A stretch of 64,000 bases of DNA from Pseudomonas arsenicoxydans (GCF_900103875.1 NZ_LT629705.1:4659001-4723000); one strand, 5' to 3'. Positions 1 to 9,235 are shown, counted from the first letter of the stretch. A program made the numbers and translations. The notes: generated from the letters alone by a model not told the origin.

Positions 1-911
1 TCCAGGTTGCCGAGGATGACGGTCAGCAGGTTATTGAAGTCGTGGGCAATCCCCCCGCTGAGTTGACCGATGGCCTGCATCTTCTGCGCCTGGAACAACG
101 CCTCGCGGGTTTGCTCCAGGGCCTGCTGCGCCTGCGTGGCTTCGGTGATATCCCGAGTGATCTTGGCAAAGCCGAGTAACGTGCCGGTTTCGCCCCAGAT
201 CGGGTCGACCACCACATGGGCCATAAACCGCGTCCCGTCCTTGCGCACGCGCCAGGCTTTGTTTTCGAAGCGCTTCTCGCGCGTTGCGATCTCCAATGCC
301 CGTTGCGGCTCACCGGCAGCGCGGTCTTCCGGGGTATAGAAAATCGAAAAATGCTGGCCAATGATTTCTTCGGGGCGATAACCCTTGATGCGCTGGGCGC
401 CCAGATTCCAGTTGGACACGCGTCCATCCGGGGCGAGCGTATAGATGGCGTAATCCGTGACACTTTGGACCAGCAAGCGAAACTGCTGCTCGCTTTGCTT
501 GAGGGTTTCTTCGGCCATTTTGCGGTCGGTAAGATCACGGGTGATCTTGGCAAAACCCAACAGCTTGCCCGATGGATCGATGATCGGATCAATCACCACG
601 TGCGACCAGAAATGCGTACCGTCCTTGCGTACACGCCAGCCTTCGCCTTCGAAACGACCCTCGCCAATTGCCGTGTCCAGCGCACGTTGCGGCAAACCGG
701 CCAAGCGATCTTCTTCGGTATAAAAGCGCGAGAAGTGCTGACCGAGAATCTCCGCCTCCTCATACCCTTTGAAACGCTTGGCGCCGGCGTTCCAGCTGGT
801 GATGATGCCGTCTGGATCAATCATGTAAATGGCATAGTCCACCACGGCATCGATCAGCAGACGAAAGCGCATCTCCTCGACGGAATAGGTTCTGGACTGG
901 TTATCACTCAT
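1..911 (-). CDS. PAS-PAS sensor histidine kinase, C-terminal part beyond window
   Basis: This is the N-terminal 303 codons of a cytoplasmic sensor kinase; the frame runs open off base 1. Two tandem PAS domains (about residues 15-125 and 140-250) are very similar to each other, each with an N-W-N/N-A-G-A segment, a G-Q-H-F-S turn and a W-R-V-R-K-D-G-T strand. They are followed by a helix and an H-box of the form G-G-I-A-H-D-F-N-N-L-L near residue 293, typical of HATPase kinases that often end in a receiver domain. No membrane segment is seen, so the input is probably an intracellular ligand, redox state or a bound cofactor. The ATG at 909-911 is chosen because the PAS homology begins right after it. 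Confidence 0.9.
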   Translation of the reverse strand, partial: MSDNQSRTYSVEEMRFRLLIDAVVDYAIYMIDPDGIITSWNAGAKRFKGYEEAEILGQHFSRFYTEEDRLAGLPQRALDTAIGEGRFEGEGWRVRKDGTHFWSHVVIDPIIDPSGKLLGFAKITRDLTDRKMAEETLKQSEQQFRLLVQSVTDYAIYTLAPDGRVSNWNLGAQRIKGYRPEEIIGQHFSIFYTPEDRAAGEPQRALEIATREKRFENKAWRVRKDGTRFMAHVVVDPIWGETGTLLGFAKITRDITEATQAQQALEQTREALFQAQKMQAIGQLSGGIAHDFNNLLTVILGNL

Positions 912-1057
912 CGATCACACCCGTGATTGTTATTGTTATGGAGTATGCGACAAACCGTCGGTTTGGTAAGCATGAAAACGGTTGAGGACTGGAGCATAAC
1001 GCTCACACCGCCTATTCTCGACGCCTATTGCCACCCTGGCCGATGCAAGGCACCCCG

Positions 1058-1813
1058 ATGATCCTGATTCTGCTGCCCACGTCTGATTACGATCCCACTG
1101 AAAGCAGCGTTGTATGGCAAGCCATGCGCCAGGCCGGTATCGAGGTGCGCTTTGCAACACCCCAAGGTCTGCCCGCCTACGCCGACTCACGTCTGGTGAA
1201 CATTGGCTTCGGTCCGTTGAACCCTTTGCTGATGACCCGTGATACTGATCTTGCCCACTACGCCCGCATGATCGAAGACAAGTGGTTTCGCCAACCGATG
1301 GCCTATAACGATGTCGACTGCAATCAGTACGACGGACTGCTGATTCCGGGTGGCCATGCCAAGGGCATGCGCAGTCTGCTGGAGTCAGACCAGGCGCAAC
1401 GGATCGCCCTGCATTTTTTCAAGGCTGACAAACCGGTGGCAGCAGTGTGTCACGGCGTGTTGTTACTTGCCCGTACCATCGATCCAGATACCAGGCATTC
1501 GGTGTTGCATGGACGCAAGGTCACTGCCTTGCTGGCCAGCACCATGGAGTTGCCGGCCTGGGTAATCACCGCCCCTTGGCTTGGACGCTATTACCGGACC
1601 TATCCGCAAACCGTCGAAGCAGAAGTCACGGGCGCCCTCGCCAGCCCTGCGCATTTTCAGCGAGGCCCGTTGCTGGCGCTCCGTGATTCAGCGGACGAAC
1701 CCCTCCGCGGTTTCGTTGTGCGTGATGGTCAGTTGCTGACCGCTCGCTGGCCAGGAGACTGCCACCGGTTCGCCGCTGAATGGCTCCGACTTCTTATCGG
1801 TAAACGTATTTGA
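1058..1813 (+). CDS. DJ-1/PfpI (type 1 glutamine amidotransferase-like) protein
   Basis: A 251-residue class I glutamine-amidotransferase-fold protein of the DJ-1/PfpI/Hsp31 type. Visible marks are the early acid in DPTES (Glu15), the L-L-I-P-G-G-H loop near residues 94-100, and the nucleophile elbow A-A-V-C-H-G with Cys131. Members act as chaperone/deglycase, protease-like or isonitrile hydratase-like enzymes; the sequence does not say which. The start is set at the ATG at 1058, which has AAGG eight bases upstream and begins directly with the first beta strand; a TTG-initiated extension from 1028 is possible but unneeded. Its last 20 bases overlap the end of the convergent gene. Confidence 0.85.
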   Translation: MILILLPTSDYDPTESSVVWQAMRQAGIEVRFATPQGLPAYADSRLVNIGFGPLNPLLMTRDTDLAHYARMIEDKWFRQPMAYNDVDCNQYDGLLIPGGHAKGMRSLLESDQAQRIALHFFKADKPVAAVCHGVLLLARTIDPDTRHSVLHGRKVTALLASTMELPAWVITAPWLGRYYRTYPQTVEAEVTGALASPAHFQRGPLLALRDSADEPLRGFVVRDGQLLTARWPGDCHRFAAEWLRLLIGKRI

Positions 1814-2696
1814 CGATGTAAGAGTACAAATCGTTGTAGACAACGGCAGGGACAAGCTGGTCGTAGGTTTGGGCTTTGAGCAACGCCAAATGGCAGTCTT
1901 TTACCATCTCGTCACGTTCTCGCGGGGTGCAAACATGGTTATTGATGATGTTGGCATAGGTGCTGTTCGGCGTCGGTGCCGTTGAAGGTGTGGGTGCAGG
2001 AGTGTCAGCTTTCGGGTAGGTGAAATGAGCACGTTGGACGCGCTCTTTCAACGATCCAGGCCCGCGCTCATACAAGGTGATTTGTGAGCCGTCGACTGCT
2101 TTGGAGGCGACCTCACAGGCCAGGATGATCGCGTGCGCAAGACTCATGCTGGCATCAAGGACCGCGTAGCTGACAAAGCGTTCGAGTTCCTGGTTTTCCA
2201 GGCTCTTGAGTGCGCGCTTGATGCTCGATACGTGGGCGAATTCCCGCGTACAGCCGACGATATGCGTTTCGAATTGATACCCGGCGGCTGTGGCCAGGGG
2301 TGGAAACGTGGCGAAAGTGATTCTGTCGAACGCGCACTCCATGATGATGTTGTATTTGAGGGTAAAGGCTTCAGTGAAGATCTTTTCGCTGACTTCCTCT
2401 ACAAAGGCTTGTGTGTGCTCGTAGGCGTGCAAGACGCCGAGTTTGATCATCTCTGCGTATTGAGGGTGTTTTCGTCGGTATTCGGGCAGGTAGAGACGAA
2501 CGTATTTGTCGTAGCGCTTTGAAGGCAACAGGTGCTTTTCCAGCAGGAAGGTTTTGCCTGCCCCTTGAAGCCCGGCAACCACCAGGATTTTCGGCGTTTG
2601 CTCGGCAGTGATACCGCGAAACAGGGTCGCTTTGATTTCGTTGAACGCTGCAGTGACCTGCTCCGGGGTGTAGGTATAACTGGGCGTAACTGACAT
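1794..2696 (-). CDS. Zeta-toxin-like P-loop kinase, no antitoxin seen
   Basis: A 300-residue protein with a Walker A loop G-L-Q-G-A-G-K-T at about residues 42-49 and a following R-x-x-H-P-x-Y segment (about 74-80) that recalls zeta toxins, which phosphorylate UDP-N-acetylglucosamine. An I-I-M-E-C strand (about 115-119) matches the usual I-I-x-E position. The two Asp residues normally found before the Arg (D-x-D-x-x-R) are not seen: the equivalent stretch is L-Y-L-P-E-Y-R. The C-terminal 75 residues have a Pro/Thr-rich linker (about 232-246) and a helical tail. An AAGGA sits upstream of the ATG. No epsilon-like antitoxin gene adjoins it, so a role in toxicity is uncertain; a housekeeping or stress kinase is equally possible. 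Confidence 0.7.
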   Translation of the reverse strand: MSVTPSYTYTPEQVTAAFNEIKATLFRGITAEQTPKILVVAGLQGAGKTFLLEKHLLPSKRYDKYVRLYLPEYRRKHPQYAEMIKLGVLHAYEHTQAFVEEVSEKIFTEAFTLKYNIIMECAFDRITFATFPPLATAAGYQFETHIVGCTREFAHVSSIKRALKSLENQELERFVSYAVLDASMSLAHAIILACEVASKAVDGSQITLYERGPGSLKERVQRAHFTYPKADTPAPTPSTAPTPNSTYANIINNHVCTPRERDEMVKDCHLALLKAQTYDQLVPAVVYNDLYSYIVKYVYR

Positions 2697-2823
2697 ACCT
2701 TGATTTCCTTATCAAAGAGCTGGCGGAAGTGATGGCCGGTCCTCTGAATAAAGCGCTGTTTCCGCGTTTGTTCAAATACGCGTGTCTTTCAAGATATGTC
2801 GCTGTTTTAAAAGTAAAAAACTC

Positions 2824-5103
2824 CTACGCTATCGAGAGAAAAGGCGCCTGTTCGACTGACCACCAGCGTGGCAGCAACTGCCTGACCTTGCTCTCGCCAA
2901 ACCGGTCATCGATCAGCATCACCACGCCTTGATCCTGCTGCGTGCGAATTACCCGTCCCGCCGCCTGCACCACTTTCTGTACCCCTGGAAACAGGTAGGT
3001 GTAGTCATAACCGGCACCGAAGATGGCGGCCATGCGGTGCTTCAGTTGTTCATTGACCGGATTGAGTTGCGCCAGCCCCAGCGTGGCGATGAACGCGCCA
3101 ATCAGGCGAGCGCCAGGCAAGTCGATGCCTTCGCCAAAGGCTCCGCCCAGCACGGCAAAACCGACACCCTGACTGTGCGCCGTGAATTGATCGAGAAAAG
3201 CCTGACGCTGATCTTCGGCCATGCCCCGGGACTGTGACCACTGAGTGATCTGCGGGTGTCGCTCGGCCAGTAACTGCGCCACCTGCTGCAAATAATCAAA
3301 GCTGCTGAAAAACGCCAGGTAGTTGCCAGGGCGTTGGGTAAATTGCTGTGCAATTAACTCGACGATTGGCTCGAGAGACGCTTGGCGGTGGACGTATCGG
3401 GTCGAGATCTGGCTTACGATGTGCACTTTCAGCTGGTCGGCATGGAACGGTGATTCGACATCGATCCACACCGTGTTCGTTGGGGTTCCCAGCAGGTCGG
3501 CGTAGTAATGCCGAGGGCTGAGGGTGGCGGAGAACATCACCGTGCTGCGCGCGGCCGTCAGGCGTGGGCGAATGAACCCGGCGGGCACCACGTTGCGCAG
3601 GCACAGTCGGGACAGGTGACGCTTGCGGTCGAGGTCGCGCTTGCTGATGTCAAACAGAAACTGTTCATCGAAGAGTTCGGCCACCCGGCAGAACTGCAGC
3701 ATGTCGAAGTAGAAACCCTGCAAGGCGCTGTCCAGGCCCTGGGGGTGATCGTTGAGATAATCGCCAATGCTCGCGCTGCATGAAGACAGCGCCTGGAGGA
3801 GTTTTTCCGGTGCCTTGTCGTACGCCTGATACGGGGCCGTTTGCAGGTTGTGCAGGGCATTCCACTCTCGATTGACCCGCTGTAACGACTTTTTCAGCGC
3901 CTCGGGAGCGACTTTTCGCACCCAATCAAGGGTCGACTGCTCAAGACTGGCGCTGTACATCTGCCGGCCGCGCTCCACCAGGTTATGGGCTTCATCCACC
4001 AACACCGCGACTTTCCAGTTGTTGGCCTGAGCCAGCCCGAACAACAGCGCGCTGAAATCGAAATAGTAGTTGTAGTCGGCGACCACCACGTCTGCCCAGC
4101 GGGCCATTTCCTGGCTCAGGTAATAAGGACAAACCTCATGCGCCAGGGCAACCTGGCGAATGGCGGCCTGGTCGAGCAAGCTCAGCTTACTGGCGGCTTG
4201 GCGAGCGGCGGGCAAACGATCATAAAAACCATGGGCCAACGGACAGGACTCACCGTGACAGGCTTTGTCCGGGTGTTCGCAGGCCTTGTCACGGGCGATC
4301 ATTTCCAGCACCCGTAACGGTGGCGCAGCGGTGCTTTGAAGGATCACTTGCGCGGCGTCCAGCGCCAGTTTGCGCCCCGGGGTTTTCGCGGTAAGAAAGA
4401 ACACCTTGTCCAGTTGCTGCGGCGCCAGGGCCTTGAGCATCGGGAACAGCGTGCCCAGGGTCTTGCCGATTCCGGTTGGCGCCTGAGCCATCAGGCAGCG
4501 CCCGGTGCTGACCGCCTTGAACACTGACTCAGCCAGATGCCGTTGCCCAGCACGAAAGCTCGAATGGGGAAACGCCAACTGCTGCGCCGCGTGATTGCGC
4601 GCATCGCGGTGGGCCATTTCCTGCTCGGCCCAGTGCAGAAACAACCCGCAGTGATGTTCGAAAAACTGCTGCAGCTGCGCAGCGCTGAAAGCTTCGACCA
4701 GGCAGGTTTCCTTTTCACTGACGATGTCGAAGTACACCAGCGCCAGATTGATCCGGGCCAGTTCCAGCTTCTGGCACATCAGCCAGCCGTAGATTTTCGC
4801 CTGTGCCCAGTGCAACTGACGGTGGTTGGCCGGTTGTTTGCTCAGGTCGCCGCGATAGGTTTTGACTTCCTCCAGGCAGTTTTGCGCAGGATCGTAACCG
4901 TCTGCCCTGCCCTTCACGGACAAGGTTCGGTACAGGCCTTCGAGGGCCACTTCGCTTTGATAGCCCTCGCTGCGCCGTGAAGCGACGGTGCGGTGCCCGA
5001 CGATGCCTTCCAGCGCCGTGGGCGACGGGGTAAATCGCAGGTCCAGGTCGCCAACCTTGGCGGTGAACTCACACAACGCCCGCACCGCGATGCTGTAGCT
5101 CAA
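2824..5103 (-). CDS. RecB-type nuclease domain fused to XPD/DinG-like helicase
   Basis: A 759-residue predicted DNA repair enzyme. Residues about 60-110 hold the RecB/Cas4 nuclease signature: G-R-A-D (Asp68), E-x-K (Glu79, Lys81) and Q-x-x-x-Y (Gln101, Tyr105). The helicase part has Walker A A-P-T-G-I-G-K-T (208-215), four Cys (275, 282, 287, 325) spaced as in the XPD/DinG 4Fe-4S cluster, and the DEAH box (370-373); C-terminal motifs include an A-A-G-R-V-I-R-T stretch. The start is a TTG at 5103 overlapping the TGA of the upstream nuclease gene, with GGAG before it; an ATG at 5121 is the alternative. The longer open frame to 5412 is only overlap with the upstream gene. Translation is probably coupled to the FAN1-like gene. 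Confidence 0.88.
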   Translation of the reverse strand: MSYSIAVRALCEFTAKVGDLDLRFTPSPTALEGIVGHRTVASRRSEGYQSEVALEGLYRTLSVKGRADGYDPAQNCLEEVKTYRGDLSKQPANHRQLHWAQAKIYGWLMCQKLELARINLALVYFDIVSEKETCLVEAFSAAQLQQFFEHHCGLFLHWAEQEMAHRDARNHAAQQLAFPHSSFRAGQRHLAESVFKAVSTGRCLMAQAPTGIGKTLGTLFPMLKALAPQQLDKVFFLTAKTPGRKLALDAAQVILQSTAAPPLRVLEMIARDKACEHPDKACHGESCPLAHGFYDRLPAARQAASKLSLLDQAAIRQVALAHEVCPYYLSQEMARWADVVVADYNYYFDFSALLFGLAQANNWKVAVLVDEAHNLVERGRQMYSASLEQSTLDWVRKVAPEALKKSLQRVNREWNALHNLQTAPYQAYDKAPEKLLQALSSCSASIGDYLNDHPQGLDSALQGFYFDMLQFCRVAELFDEQFLFDISKRDLDRKRHLSRLCLRNVVPAGFIRPRLTAARSTVMFSATLSPRHYYADLLGTPTNTVWIDVESPFHADQLKVHIVSQISTRYVHRQASLEPIVELIAQQFTQRPGNYLAFFSSFDYLQQVAQLLAERHPQITQWSQSRGMAEDQRQAFLDQFTAHSQGVGFAVLGGAFGEGIDLPGARLIGAFIATLGLAQLNPVNEQLKHRMAAIFGAGYDYTYLFPGVQKVVQAAGRVIRTQQDQGVVMLIDDRFGESKVRQLLPRWWSVEQAPFLSIA

Positions 5104-6752
5104 GCGCTCTGCTCCGACCATTGCACGTAACAGACGGCGATAGGCATCTGGTGTTCGTGACAAAACTCCAGCCAACGCAACTGGTTGTCCTGCAAGCGGT
5201 CGCCGGGGCCTTTGACTTCGATCATGCGGTAGGTCTTGTCTTGCGGCCAGAACTGGATCAGGTCCGGCATGCCGGCGCGGTTGGCCTTGATGTCCATCAG
5301 CAGACGATTGAACCAGTGCTTGAGATGCTCGGGCGGCAGGCAATCGAGGGCCTGGTCCAGCAGTTCCTGGCTCAACGCGCCCCAGAACACGAACGGCGAC
5401 TGCACGCCCCACTTGGCGACATACCGCTCACGCAGGGTCTGTACGTAGCGCCCGTCATCGAGTTCGGCAAGACACGCCTCAAACAACCCCGCCCGACGAG
5501 CATGGAAGTCCTCGTTGAGCAGATCGACCGGCCCGCGCTGGAACGGGTGAAAAAAAGCGCCTGGCAACGGGGCAAAGATTGCTGGCCAGCACAGCAGTCC
5601 AAACAACGAGTTGATCAGGCTGTTTTCGACGTAATGCACTGGCGCCGAATCCTGCGCCAGATGTGCTTGAACGTAATATTCCACCGACAGCGCTGGATCG
5701 ACTCTGGGCAATTGCAGGTCCAGGCGCTGCATGTCTCGAGGCGCTGGCCGTTTCATCGCCGGGCCGCCCAGTTTGCGTCGCAGCCTGGGCAGCACACGCA
5801 ACAGATGTTGATGCTCGGCGGCGCTTTCCGGCGTTTGCTCGGCGTGAGTCGCCAGGTCCATGGCCAGTTGATACTCACCGCAGCGCTCCAACACCCGGAT
5901 CAACCGCACCCGTGCGCCGGGATAGGCGCAGTCGCGGTAAATGGTCAGTGCGGTGGAGAAATCCGCCAGGCGTTCGCAGTGCTGGCCAATCTGGAACAAC
6001 AGCTTGCCCCGGCGTCGTTGCAGCCACGGGTTACTGAGTTCCAGTGCGTTGATTTGCTCAACGATGTCCGCCACCGCCTCACCCGCCTCGAAACGTTGCT
6101 GGCATTGGTGCAAGAACACACAGGCGTCCACGTCTTCACGGCAGCGCAGGCCTCGGGACTCGGCGCAAAATTCGACTTTCTCATAGGTGAAAATGCCGAG
6201 ATCGGCCAGCACGAACTCAGACCAGTCCTGATAAAGATTGCCGAAAAACATCAACCGCAACCGGTCACACAGGCCCATGATGGTCAAGGTAAACAGGCGG
6301 TCATCGAGTTGCGGGCACCATTGGCTGAAGCTTTGGGCATCGCACAACTGTTCGCTCAGCGACGGTAGCCAATCGGACTTCTTGCCTTTGGGTTGTTCGA
6401 TGACCGTACCGAAGCACTGCAGAATTTCGGCCTTGAGCAGCACATCGAACAGCTCCTCAATCGGCAAGGGCGAGTGTTCATCGATCCAGCCTGCCGCCAA
6501 CAACGGCTCGGCAGCGCGGGCGATGTCACCAATCTCCAGGTAGCTCAGTTTGCCGGCCCTGAAATGCACGCCCTTGCGCATCACCATCCTGACCAGCAGT
6601 GCGCGGGACTCACGAGGTTGTCGACGGAAATCCTGGACGAAGCCCTGCTCCTCGACGCTGAGCACATCGCCATAGCGATGTTCAAGCCAATCAAGTACTT
6701 GCATGAAGTTGTTCAAGTAATAGAACGGATCGTCGAGCGGATTTTCAGTCAC
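5100..6752 (-). CDS. FAN1-like VRR-NUC structure-specific nuclease
   Basis: A 550-residue protein matching bacterial FAN1 (Fanconi-associated nuclease 1) homologues, known in Pseudomonas as enzymes that cut flaps and interstrand crosslinks. The N-terminal half is an alpha-helical DNA-binding region, the middle (about 215-330) is helical and repeat-like, and the C-terminal VRR-NUC domain shows P-D (Asp497), E-V-K (Glu512, Lys514) and a following Gln/Asn-rich helix. The start is a GTG at 6752 with only a weak ribosome site. Its TGA overlaps the TTG start of the downstream nuclease-helicase, so the two proteins are likely made and used together in crosslink or branched-DNA repair. Confidence 0.88.
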   Translation of the reverse strand: MTENPLDDPFYYLNNFMQVLDWLEHRYGDVLSVEEQGFVQDFRRQPRESRALLVRMVMRKGVHFRAGKLSYLEIGDIARAAEPLLAAGWIDEHSPLPIEELFDVLLKAEILQCFGTVIEQPKGKKSDWLPSLSEQLCDAQSFSQWCPQLDDRLFTLTIMGLCDRLRLMFFGNLYQDWSEFVLADLGIFTYEKVEFCAESRGLRCREDVDACVFLHQCQQRFEAGEAVADIVEQINALELSNPWLQRRRGKLLFQIGQHCERLADFSTALTIYRDCAYPGARVRLIRVLERCGEYQLAMDLATHAEQTPESAAEHQHLLRVLPRLRRKLGGPAMKRPAPRDMQRLDLQLPRVDPALSVEYYVQAHLAQDSAPVHYVENSLINSLFGLLCWPAIFAPLPGAFFHPFQRGPVDLLNEDFHARRAGLFEACLAELDDGRYVQTLRERYVAKWGVQSPFVFWGALSQELLDQALDCLPPEHLKHWFNRLLMDIKANRAGMPDLIQFWPQDKTYRMIEVKGPGDRLQDNQLRWLEFCHEHQMPIAVCYVQWSEQSA

Positions 6753-6940
6753 AGAAAAACAGGGCCATTGGAAAGTGAGTACTGGTTATGCGTACAGATA
6801 CCAGCCAAGGCGTACCCGGCGCAAACAGAAAAGGATAAGCGGCGGCGCTATTTGGCAATTTGCGCGGGTTATCGAACTTTCCTTTGTTCCACGGCACCAA
6901 CCGACATAGACGATTTTTTTTGGCATTGTTAGAGGTGTTT

Positions 6941-7165
6941 ATGAATATCAGGATTCTGAGTTTGCCACTGGCCGCGGTAGCGTTTCTGGCGCTGGGCGGT
7001 TGCTCTACACCCACGGTCGTGACCTTGCAGAACGGCACCCAGTATTTGACCAAGGACATGCCGAAAACCAAGTCCAAGGATGGCTTTTACGAGTTCGAGG
7101 ATATTTCCGGCGCGAAAGTGAAGGTCAACGCCAACGACGTGGCGACGGTTCGCAAGGAAGACTGA
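6941..7165 (+). CDS. YgdI/YgdR-type small lipoprotein (DUF903)
   Basis: A 74-residue lipoprotein. The signal peptide ends in the lipobox L-G-G-C with Cys21, and the mature part has the T-L-Q-N-G-T and A-T-V-R-K-E-D segments of the SH3-like DUF903 fold. Members are anchored to the outer or inner membrane and have no settled function. The ATG at 6941 follows AGAGG; the open frame continues upstream to 6860 but that part is not protein-like. The gene is followed by an inverted-repeat element. Confidence 0.88.
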   Translation: MNIRILSLPLAAVAFLALGGCSTPTVVTLQNGTQYLTKDMPKTKSKDGFYEFEDISGAKVKVNANDVATVRKED

Positions 7166-7180
7166 AGACTGCGTTATTGT

Positions 7181-7250
7181 TCATCGCGGGCAAGCCCGCT
7201 CCCACAGGTTCTGAGTCGAATGCATGTGGGAGCGGGCTTGCCCGCGATGA
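7181..7250. repeat. REP-type inverted repeat (REPIN-like)
   Basis: Two near-perfect arms, 7181-7206 and 7225-7250, contain GCGGGCAAGCCCGCTCCCAC and its reverse complement around an 18-base spacer. Each arm itself contains a small palindrome (GCGGGC-AA-GCCCGC). This is the form of dispersed extragenic palindromes in fluorescens-group Pseudomonas. It lies between the lipoprotein gene and the end of the convergent lipase gene, where it may also limit read-through. Confidence 0.85.
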
Positions 7251-7275
7251 GGCCCATACCGGCGCCACAGGACTA

Positions 7276-9129
7276 TCAGGCAATCACAATCCCTGAGCCG
7301 GACAAACTGTCCAGTCCAACCCCGACCAGCGTCACCGAATCCGCACCAAACGTCAGCACCGTATCGTGTCCCACTGCCGTGGCATGCGCCCGATAGTCAT
7401 CGCTCGGCGTCACCCCTTGTACCCCGAGAAACACCAGCTTGTCGTTGGCCTGATAGCCCAGCACCCTATCCTGACCAAATGCGCCGCTGAACAGGAACGT
7501 ATCGACCCCGCCACCCGATTCCATCAGGTCGTTCCCCGCCCCGCCCACCAACACATCATTGCCCTTGCCGCCGATCAGGTGATCGTTGCCGTCCAGGCCA
7601 AACAACCAGTCGCCCGTCGCCTGGGCCTTGAGCGTATCGGCACTTGAGCCCCCCTTCACCGAGGACACGTACTGCGTCAGGTTATTGCCCGCCAACAGCC
7701 CGTTGGCCGTCACGCTGTGGGTCACCTCATCCTTGAGCAGTCCCCACAAGCCCCCCGGTTCCTGAGTGACAAGGCTGCCGATGTCGCGGGTGATGCTGAT
7801 GCCGCCATGGGCATCACGCACATACAGGTTGCCGGCGCCGTCGTTGGCGAATTCAAAGCCCTTTACCGACTGCTGCAAGTCCAACACGTTGTTGCCCTTG
7901 CCACCGAGCAGGATGTTGTAGCCGCCCGCATCGCGGAAGGTGTCGTTGCCGTCACGGCCCTCCAGATAGTCATTGCCCTTGCCGCCCTGAATCAGGTCAT
8001 TGCCGTCGCTGCCGATGATGAATGTGCTGCCCTTGTGGGTTTCAGCGTTGCGATTCAGGTCCTGCACCCAGGTCGTGGCGCGCGCCGGGTCCGAGAGGTT
8101 GGCGACGATGATCGTCGAGTCTTTGCCGGTGAGGTCGTAGAACGACGATTCGATGACCCGATTCATGCCGTCGCCATAGGCGGTGGGCAGGTGCGAGATC
8201 CACGTTGGAATGTTGAGAATGGAGAACGGCAGCACATTCCACGCCGTCGAGGCGTAGTGGTCATTGAAGCTGACGATATTATCGGTCGCCGAGTCCTTGG
8301 GGGCATCGTGCACGCCCACCGACGACAGGTTAAAGGAGGAACCGTCGAGGGCTCGAAACACCGGATCGTTTTCGTAACCGACGTTGAGCACTTTGTCGGT
8401 GCTGCTCTGGGTTGGCGACGCGTAGGCAATGTAATTGGAGTCCTGATAGAACCCGTTCCACTTGCCGCTGCTCAAGTCCGCCAGGCTGTTGACCGCCAAC
8501 CCGCCCAGGCTGTGGCCACTGACCAGGACGTTTTTGCCCGACAGGCCATTGGCCTGGGCAAACGCCGCGACATCGCCCAGCAAATGGCCGAAGGCTTCGC
8601 CAACGTAGTTTTTCGCATAATCCTTGGGACCCAACGCCGCCAGCAGATCGTTGATCACGTCCCCGATGGAATCGCTGATCAAGGTTTCCCTCGGACCGCT
8701 GGTGCCACGAAAGGCGATGCCGATTTCGGTGAGATGCCCTTGCGCATCGTACTTGCCGAGGATCTCCACCTGCGCGCTGGTGTAGCCGGCTTTCTCACCG
8801 AAGAACGTTCCGCGCGCATCGACCTTGCCGTCATAGCCCAATTGCGAGGCGGTGATCGGCGTCCAGCCGGCTTTGTGCACGGCATCCAGCGCTGCTTTTT
8901 CCGAGTCGGGGTTCCATGGAATTCCGGGAATCACCCCTTGGGAATCGGCGCCGCCCAATAGCGCAGTGACCAGTGTCGCCGGCAAACCAAGGCCAAAGCC
9001 GTTGTGCTGGTAACCGGTGGCAAAGCCGTTGTCGAGGTTGTGGTAGGAATACAGCGTGATCGCCATCGCGTCAGTGAATAACGCTTTGGAATCTGCCGTG
9101 CCGAAGTTCTTGTAGTCGTACACACCCAT
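7276..9129 (-). CDS. Family I.3 lipase/polyurethanase, type I secreted (LipA/PueA type)
   Basis: A 617-residue extracellular lipase with no Sec signal. The catalytic domain has the elbow S-G-H-S-L-G-G with nucleophile Ser207, as in the 617-residue family I.3 lipases of Pseudomonas. Two blocks of Ca-binding RTX nonapeptides (G-G-x-G-N-D type) lie at about 375-410 and 520-550, followed by an uncleaved C-terminal secretion signal ending in hydrophobic residues. These enzymes hydrolyse triglycerides and some polyesters/polyurethanes. It is the last gene of the island and should be exported by AprDEF. The ATG at 9129 has GAGAGG upstream. Whether it corresponds to the gene called pueA, pueB or lipA elsewhere cannot be fixed here. 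Confidence 0.93.
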   Translation of the reverse strand: MGVYDYKNFGTADSKALFTDAMAITLYSYHNLDNGFATGYQHNGFGLGLPATLVTALLGGADSQGVIPGIPWNPDSEKAALDAVHKAGWTPITASQLGYDGKVDARGTFFGEKAGYTSAQVEILGKYDAQGHLTEIGIAFRGTSGPRETLISDSIGDVINDLLAALGPKDYAKNYVGEAFGHLLGDVAAFAQANGLSGKNVLVSGHSLGGLAVNSLADLSSGKWNGFYQDSNYIAYASPTQSSTDKVLNVGYENDPVFRALDGSSFNLSSVGVHDAPKDSATDNIVSFNDHYASTAWNVLPFSILNIPTWISHLPTAYGDGMNRVIESSFYDLTGKDSTIIVANLSDPARATTWVQDLNRNAETHKGSTFIIGSDGNDLIQGGKGNDYLEGRDGNDTFRDAGGYNILLGGKGNNVLDLQQSVKGFEFANDGAGNLYVRDAHGGISITRDIGSLVTQEPGGLWGLLKDEVTHSVTANGLLAGNNLTQYVSSVKGGSSADTLKAQATGDWLFGLDGNDHLIGGKGNDVLVGGAGNDLMESGGGVDTFLFSGAFGQDRVLGYQANDKLVFLGVQGVTPSDDYRAHATAVGHDTVLTFGADSVTLVGVGLDSLSGSGIVIA

Positions 9130-9235
9130 TGGTATTGCCTCTCTTTTTTTGGAATTGTCAGAGATAGCTCACAACCAGGACGCCCCACTCACGAGGCGCA
9201 CCGGAGCTTCTAGTGCATGCTTGCTTTGCGTTAAA

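Noticed and set aside
1794..2696. A complete toxin-antitoxin pair
   Set aside because: No neighbouring antitoxin gene fits; the next gene on either side is unrelated.
5104..5412. Longer N-terminus for the XPD-like helicase
   Set aside because: This stretch is the out-of-frame end of the FAN1-like gene and is Arg/Pro-rich noise.
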